Source: Hofstenia miamia
Lineage: Eukaryota; Xenacoelomorpha; Acoela
Assembly (NCBI GenBank): GCA_004352715.1
Contig: SCFE01000070.1
Span: 520,749 to 584,748, forward strand
Direction: 5' to 3'
Length of the DNA stretch: 64,000 bases
Each line of letters opens with the position of its first letter. Within the stretch, counting starts at the first letter, position 1. Shown piece after piece: positions 57,920-64,000 of the stretch. The position numbers were made by a program, and so were the translations under genes. The notes under the pieces were generated by a model. The model ran no database searches, was not told where the DNA came from, and saw only the letters and a program-made list of their open reading frames with translations.

Positions 57920-59379
57920 CGAGGAAGCACACATTGTAATTACGCCCATGACTTTGCTAATAGTAATGTAACTAAGTGGTGCATGAAGCTTGAGGGTAAC
58001 TTTTTGAAGAAGGACATTACTATGTCAAGTAACAAATTAATTGTGGGTGGGGGAAATTCATTAAATGGATGATTTTGTTTTGACTTATAGAATTTCAATA
58101 TCTTCTAAAAATTGCTATTGCGCTTATAGTTATAGCTGATTTTGTATATGAAACTTTCACAAAATTTTTTTTTAGTTTTATGTAACAATAAAAGCAATTT
58201 CATGAAATGAAATAATAAACAAAGGCATTGCCAAGTTTAAGAAAAAACAATTAAACTATTGCAAACAATTCAATACGAGCTCAAAAATGGGCTAAACATT
58301 TGAAAAATATTAATGGGGCCTGCAAACAATGGGCCGGACCAGGAATTTTTCAGTGTAATCAGTCCATTTCCATCTATGCTTCGGGTAACCAGTTATGCAG
58401 AATCAGTTAACTGCACACATTTCGAGTAATTTTGGCCGTCAACTGAATTGTTTTTCAGTCCAGAAATATACTTGAACAAAGCAAATATATCGTTTACATT
58501 CCTTTAATTGAACACATCTTGTCCGTAACAAAATGCTCCTTTGACCCAGGATTCTTATGCGACACAGCATTTTTTGATTAAGTACTAGATTTCTCATAAT
58601 ACAAAACTCTTGAAAATATGTTAAATTATGCTTATATTGGTACAGATACTGCATTTTAATTTGATATTTGTTTCCAAAATTGAAACTAGAAAAATAAGAA
58701 TGCATTCTGCTATTACCTCTTGGGTAATATTTTAATTGTTATGAGTATCTATAATAATCAAATGCTTAATAATTTTCTAATTAAAATTTATGACATTGAT
58801 TGCGATAGCAACATTGAATGTTCGAGATGCGAACTCAAACATTTTTTTATATGCTTGAGCTGCAATTGCGGTCTCTTACAATTTTGATTTTGAAAAGTGC
58901 TATAAATAGTAAAATTAGCAATAACAGCGTATTTATTTTTACAGTGATTTGAAATATAAGCCTTGACATTTGGATGGGGATAAATTGTTCAGGAAAATTG
59001 AAAATACTAATTAAAATTTCCACATGATTTATTTTAACAGAAATTCCATAGCAAAACTACTTACTAAAACATTTGCCTTACATGCCTCATTAACTTAAAT
59101 CACTAAATTGAATATAATTAGGTAAATACAATAAAAAATTAAAGGGAAAACCCACAATTATTTTGCTAAAAATTAATGAAATTCTGATTTGTTAATAATC
59201 AATTTAGTTTAAATAGTATAATTTAAAATAATTTTTACGCAAAAGTATTAAATAATTATTTTATTGAGCTATAGTGAAATAATCATAAAATTTTTATTAG
59301 TTTCCACTGATGTATTCCTTGTTAACTTCATTTTGCAAATCTAAAATTTAAAGACAATAAATTTTATATATATGCATAC
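57920..59379. other. Intergenic DNA, nothing recognised
   Basis: A short GC-richer patch at 58310-58345 (GGGCCGGACC) may be an hAT-end fragment. Otherwise no feature. Confidence 0.4.
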
Positions 59380-59439
59380 ATATATTTATATTTATATGCA
59401 TATATATATATATATATATGCATATAAATATAAATATAT
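59380..59439. repeat. 60-bp perfect palindrome
   Basis: Every base from 59380 pairs with its partner counted back from 59439, including the single GC steps at 59398-59399 and 59420-59421. It is embedded in (TA)n but the ATATTTATATTTATATGCAT arm is not simple repeat. Confidence 0.9.
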
Positions 59440-60199
59440 ATATATGAATATATAGACATACAATATACTTGCGAAATATAATAATTGCGCTACTTCTGAA
59501 CCACATTTATATATACTGTGTAGTGAGTTTAAAAAATATCAAATTTATATAGCATCTTCACTAATAAATTCTGATTAGCGATGTTATGCTACAGTTGTTA
59601 ATGTTTTCGAAAAAAGATTGTTGGGAAATCAATCACCACTTTCTTCCCAAAGAAGGTGTTTCACATATTGAAGCTGATGGCGCCATGCGGCTGATTTTAG
59701 GTTAACGAACTGTTTACCTCCAAAAGATAATCAATGGAAGACATAGTATTGGATTAAGATTGTTCAAACTCATATCGAAATGGAATTTGCAGCAGAAACG
59801 TTTTAAATAAGCTAAAACTATATGCATATTGCTATTTTATCACATGCAAATTTCAGCATGATTTTTGGAAAAAAGTCACTCATAAATATAAGTTTTTTTA
59901 AATGGTATTTTTTGGAAAAAAAGTCATGCATATATAGAATAAAATGTTTACTAAATGGTTTTTTTTCTATTAATAGAAATAGATATCTACAGTTGAAATA
60001 AAAATTGAATTTGAACTAAAGATGAACAAACCAAAAGCTATTTTGTTAAAATTGCAATACAAAGGAGTCCACATTTATTTAGTTGTATCATTGATAAGGA
60101 TGCATCTGAATGGAAAGTTTTTTGAGACAAGTTTCACGTAATTCTTGTGAACTTTAATTGCACGCTCGGAGCACTGATATCTCCTGGCTATAGTATTAC

Positions 60200-60445
60200 T
60201 CATGTTTCAGTTATCCAGTGCTTTTTAAAGCATTTCAGTTTTAGTGATTTAGTAATTGCAAGAATTTCAACATCCATAACAACTCTCAGAATACTATCTA
60301 AAACATGGTATTGGCAACAAATGGACTGGGGCTTGAGGTGACCTCCTTCTTTAAATATTTGCTGCAGACGAATGACAACACCGGTTTTCTTGACAGTGTT
60401 AACACTTGTTGCATCTGCTACAATTATTAACAATGACTCCCACAA
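60200..60445 (-). pseudogene. Transposase-like fragment
   Basis: Open frame with LLIIVADATSVNTVKKTGVV, then RLQQIFKEGGHLKPQ and CCQYHVLDSILRVVMD. The pattern ADxTxVNTGxKxGVVxRLQ and xxCQHHVLDRILRxxMD recurs in uncharacterised transposon-derived proteins of invertebrates. The continuation is lost in a frameshift. The superfamily is not certain. Confidence 0.4.
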
Positions 60446-60579
60446 ACTGAATTATTCTAAAGTAGCTTAGACATTTACAAATTTGCTTGCAGCAAAAATA
60501 CTTTGCTTACACAATTCTAACTTTAGGCACAACTTTCTAGGTAATTATATAGTTCGCAACAAAAATATTAATATATACA

Positions 60580-60612
<33 letters not shown>

Positions 60613-60753
60613 NNNNNNNNNNNNNNNNNNNNNNNNNNNNNNNNNNNNNNNNNNNNNNNNNNNNNNNNNNNNNNNNNNNNNNNNNNNNNNNNNNNNNNNN
60701 NNNNNNNNNNNNNNNNNNNNNNNNNNNNNNNNNNNNNNNNNNTATATATATAT
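60580..60753. repeat. (TA)n tract with 130-N gap
   Basis: N 60613-60742 between (TA)n runs; immediately left of an hAT element. Confidence 0.9.
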
Positions 60754-62239
60754 GAGTTGGAATTGTGCCGGGCCTAAAGTTGGTTGGTTCAAACTGGGCC
60801 GGGCTTGGGCATAGCAATTTGGGCCGGGCCTGGGCCTAATGTTTTAATTAGTATTTGAAATACAGGAAAAAATTCACTTGAAAACTTACTTTGCAAATGA
60901 CAAAAAGCATCTCTTTAAGTTTAATCAGCATTGTTGGCTGGTGCAATATTTCTAACATCTAAATTTTGTCTGCTACAAGCAAATAGCGTTTCTGAAAACT
61001 CCCTTTTACTTTGTGCTGATGCAAATTGATGTAATTTGTAAAAGATGATTACTTCAAAAAAAAGTATTATTATTATTATAATGACTCTAAATACCAATAA
61101 TTTTTTATCTTCTAGTAATCAGGCCACCTGAAAATGTTTAGCGTTTGTTACAAATATACATTTAAAGAATAATACAAATATATTATCAATATTTATTAGC
61201 TTTATTTTAAGGGATATATTGCTGGGATATGCAGGAATGTATTTTTCCCTTAAAACTTTACATACAATACATTGATCTAGTAAAAGCAATTAACATTTTA
61301 AATGAAATTAATGTAAAAACTTGTCAATATTTTTTAGTGAAGCTCCAGCTGTCATTTTGAACAGCAGAAAATCCTAATATAATATTTGCAAACATGGAAC
61401 GCCAGACCAAACCCTTTTTTTTTAAAAAGGAAATTTTTTTTCGATGTTAATAATCCAGAAATATTCAGAAGTGCTTTTTTTTCTTAAAAGTTATTATACA
61501 CGGCTATCATAAATTAAAAATGTTGATAAGGCGTTGTTATGTATAGTTACAATCACCAATTATCTCACTTAAACTTACAATAATATCCATGGCAACATTT
61601 TTGTATGATTCCAAAGATGTCTAAGCACTTAAATTTATAAAAAGAAGAGGCGCACCCTATTTACCTTGTGCGCCTTTTCTTTGAGATTTTATTATTTTGT
61701 GAGATGAAAGAATTTTAAGACTAAACGAATAAATAGTAAAAAATTCTAAGTAATTTAGGGGTAATCTATGCACAAATTTGAAACAATAGACATTTTTTTT
61801 CTTCATTGGTAACATTTGTGAAAATTCAAACTCAATACTATTTGGTATTGGTAGCCAAATGCAAACATTTACAGGAAGAGCACACATCTGCTCCAGAGAA
61901 TCGTTGAACCCGAGGCCTACCCCCCTGTATAAAACGTTTATTGTATTAAGGTTAACAATGTAATATGAATTTCAGCAGAACTGAATTAGCATTGTTGACA
62001 GACTTAAGCGGATATGCACATTAATAAACACATTAGGCAATTATCCAATCAAATTCATGATGTAGTGCTTATGGGCCTCTATGAGGCAAAAGAAACTATC
62101 AGTTGCGTAAAAGAAAAATAATTTGGACCGGGCTAGGCTTGGGCCGAATAATTGATATTTTGAATTGGGCCGGGCTTGGGCCTAAGCTGCATTGGGCTGG
62201 GCGGGCTAGGGCCCAAAAATTGGCCCAATTCCAACTCTG
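60752..62239 (+). mobile_element. hAT-type element (AGTTGGAAT family), full-length copy
   Basis: Left end ATGAGTTGGAATTGTGCCGG and right-end complement CAGAGTTGGAATTGGGCC, inserted in (TA)n, so the expected 8-bp duplication would be TA repeats. GC-rich subterminal repeats (GGGCCGGGCYTGGGC) occur at both ends. The interior matches 35580-35790 and has no intact ORF. About 1.49 kb, non-autonomous. Confidence 0.7.
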
Positions 62240-62242
62240 ATA

Positions 62243-62358
62243 TATATATATATATATGATTTATTGATANNNNNNNNNNNNNNNNNNNNNNNNNNNNNNN
62301 NNNNNNNNNNNNNNNNNNNNNNNNNNNNNNNNNNNNNNNNNNNNNNNNNNNNNNNNNN

Positions 62359-62393
<35 letters not shown>

Positions 62394-62402
62394 TTATTGA
62401 TA
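62243..62402. repeat. (TA)n gap with duplicated flank
   Basis: ATATATGATTTATTGATA ends directly at the gap on the left (62252-62269) and recurs on the right (about 62385-62402) after a longer (TA)n. N 62270-62358. Confidence 0.85.
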
Positions 62403-63280
62403 CCAATATATTGTTATGGCGGTTCATTGGAAATATTGCACTAGAGGCATTTGTGAAAAACGGCAATTTGCAGATTTCAATAATTGGGGCATTCAATTCA
62501 TGTTGAGTGAGCGTTCAATCAATTACATTTCGTGTATTCATTTGAGATCACTTACCTAAAATAAAATGAGAATAGGCGTGAACTCTTCGGAAATTCATTG
62601 AAGTGGTTGTATTTGCAACACGATCAATAGATTATACATCTTAGTCTATTCTTCTACTACGCTGACATTCACTAATTAGTTCTAATCATTGCACGAATAT
62701 TAAAGCTAGTTTCATTGAATGTTTGCATTTGAATCAAAATTCAATAAACAATTACATCAGCATTCAGTACTTTATTGCCATCACAATAGGTCAAAAGTAA
62801 AAAATCGATATTAAAGGTCGTAAATAAGAGTTCTGACATTTCATAAGTAAAAGTGCTTGTTGCTCAATTAACTCGTAATATCTACCGAATAAGTATCTCT
62901 TAGATGTTCTTCAAAATGTATAGGCTAATTGGAACATAGACTAGAATTGAAGTAAATTTTCACAAAAATTATGATACATAGAACAATTTCCAATTTCTTG
63001 TACATTTAAAAACTTAAAAATTTCCTCAGGATAGCGCATTCTTAACATTAAAGTAAAAAATTATTTGAAAATTCAAATCAATTGAAGTTCAAGAACATCT
63101 GTAAACATATATGTGTACTAAAATGGTTTAATAGCCTAACTTTGCAAATTCTAAATATTTCGCAGAAACATTGCTAGGTATATTTCATATTTATTATGAT
63201 AATAATTTTAAAAAGAACATTATGAGTTGTTGTTTTATTGTGAAACCAAAAGAGTTAATGAATAATAATGTACAATAAAT
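62403..63280. other. Intergenic DNA, nothing recognised
   Basis: AT-rich with only short ORFs and no element signature. Confidence 0.4.
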
Positions 63281-63282
63281 GA

Positions 63283-63330
63283 TAATAACAATAATAATAA
63301 TAATAATAATAATAACATTAATAATAATAA
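63283..63330. repeat. (TAA)n microsatellite
   Basis: Nearly pure (TAA)n, interrupted by CATT, directly joined to the reverse transcriptase frame that follows. Confidence 0.95.
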
Positions 63331-64000
63331 AACAGAAGGACCCAAAGAAAGGTAGTGAGGCAAGCAACTTCAGGCCAATAACATGTCTGCCAACAACGTG
63401 GAAATTGCTAACTTCAGTGATTTCAAGTAGGCTGGCATGTTACTTAGAACAGAATAGGTTGATACCAGAGGAGCAGAAGGGATGTAGGACAAAGACGAGA
63501 GGATGCAAAGACCAGTTGTTGATAGACCAGGCAGTGGTGGAGAATAGTAGAAGAAGAAAGACGAACTTAGCAATGGCATGGATAGATTACAGGAAGGCAT
63601 ATGACAGCATTTCACATAGGTGGGTATTGAGGACGCTAGAGGCCAATGGAGTTTCACGGAAATGGGTTGAGTTTCTAGAGAGGGAGATGGCAAAGTGGCA
63701 GACTGAGATAGATGGGCATAGGTTGAGGTTTAGGCGAGGCATATTCCAGGGAGACAGCTTAGCACCACTACTGTTTGTAGTTAGCTTAATCCCTATCACA
63801 GAAAAGTTAAAGGAGACAGGCATAGGGTATAAGATGGAGAAGAATGGTAGAGAAGTAAGTCACCTGTGGTACATGGACGACCTGAAGATGTATGCTAGTT
63901 CAAGGAAGATGTTGCAGAAGCAAGTGGAGACATTGGAGAAGGCAAGCAGAGATTCAGGGTTGGAGTTTGGATTAGGAAAGTGTGCAGCAGTGACAATGAC
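63330..64000 (+). mobile_element. R2/R4-type non-LTR retrotransposon reverse transcriptase (partial)
   Basis: Continuous open frame of about 223 codons to the window edge, without a stop. It starts KQKDPKKGSEASNFRPITCL, the first RT block, then IPEEQKGC, KDQLLIDQAV, LAMAWIDYRKAYDSISHRWV (block with a catalytic Asp), RRGIFQGDSLAPLLF, and HLWYMDDLKMYA with the paired active-site aspartates at 63876-63881, then GLEFGLGKCA. IFQGDSLxPLLF and MDDLKxYA are typical of R2/R4/Dong-clade elements with a restriction-like endonuclease. The N-terminal zinc-finger part is absent, so the copy is 5'-truncated at the (TAA)n. The RT residues seen look intact. Confidence 0.85.

Noticed and set aside
1-64000. tRNA, rRNA or CRISPR-like features
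   Set aside because: No cloverleaf-like A/B-box pairs, rRNA-like blocks, or regularly spaced short repeats with unique spacers were seen by reading; a covariance-model scan was not possible here.

Overview
This is an AT-rich window from an invertebrate animal genome. The evidence is intron-split animal genes (a CLK/LAMMER kinase, a class A receptor with LDL-receptor-A modules, a GABA-B-type class C receptor), long (TA)n microsatellites that often end in runs of N, and a dense load of decayed eukaryotic transposons (Tc1/mariner, pogo/Tigger, hAT, non-LTR retrotransposons). The phylum cannot be fixed from the sequence. There are no operons, no CRISPR array and no RNA gene that I can support.

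Layout. 0.7-2.9 kb: the 5' half of a CLK-family kinase on the minus strand (four exons, continuing off the left edge). 4.3-5.1 kb: a decayed non-LTR reverse transcriptase. 5.4-5.6 kb: a small cysteine-containing ORF. 7.14-25.2 kb: a block almost without CpG (six CG dinucleotides seen by eye in about 18 kb, against roughly 10-16 per kb in nearby genic DNA). Inside it are five copies of a ~0.95 kb element with TA-flanked inverted termini, a broken DNA polymerase B-like plus superfamily 1 helicase-like gene, a gag-like relic with a CCHC zinc knuckle on the other strand, and a possible Helitron-like relic at the right edge. 26.5-29 kb: Tc1-like and mariner-like transposase relics and long (TA)n.

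29.8-39.8 kb: a plus-strand gene for a class A G-protein-coupled receptor with LDLa modules. Exon phases fit across four exons, but exon 1 has an in-frame TAA just before its best donor. The last exon (TM7) lies beyond a 6.2 kb intron filled with mariner and hAT relics and three gaps. 40-48 kb: transposon-rich DNA, including a pogo/Tigger transposase interrupted by an hAT-type element with a perfect 8-bp target duplication. 51.1-55.5 kb: a two-exon GABA-B-receptor-like gene on the minus strand, apparently intact apart from a gap in its intron. 56-62 kb: telomere-like degenerate repeats, another mariner relic, a 60-bp perfect palindrome and an hAT element. 63.3-64 kb: the start of an open R2/R4-type reverse transcriptase that begins directly at a (TAA)n tract and runs off the right edge.

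The three host genes suggest ordinary metazoan signalling functions (splicing-factor phosphorylation, peptide-type GPCR signalling, GABA/amino-acid-type GPCR signalling). They share no operon-like logic. Most of the remaining sequence is mobile-element debris of several ages.
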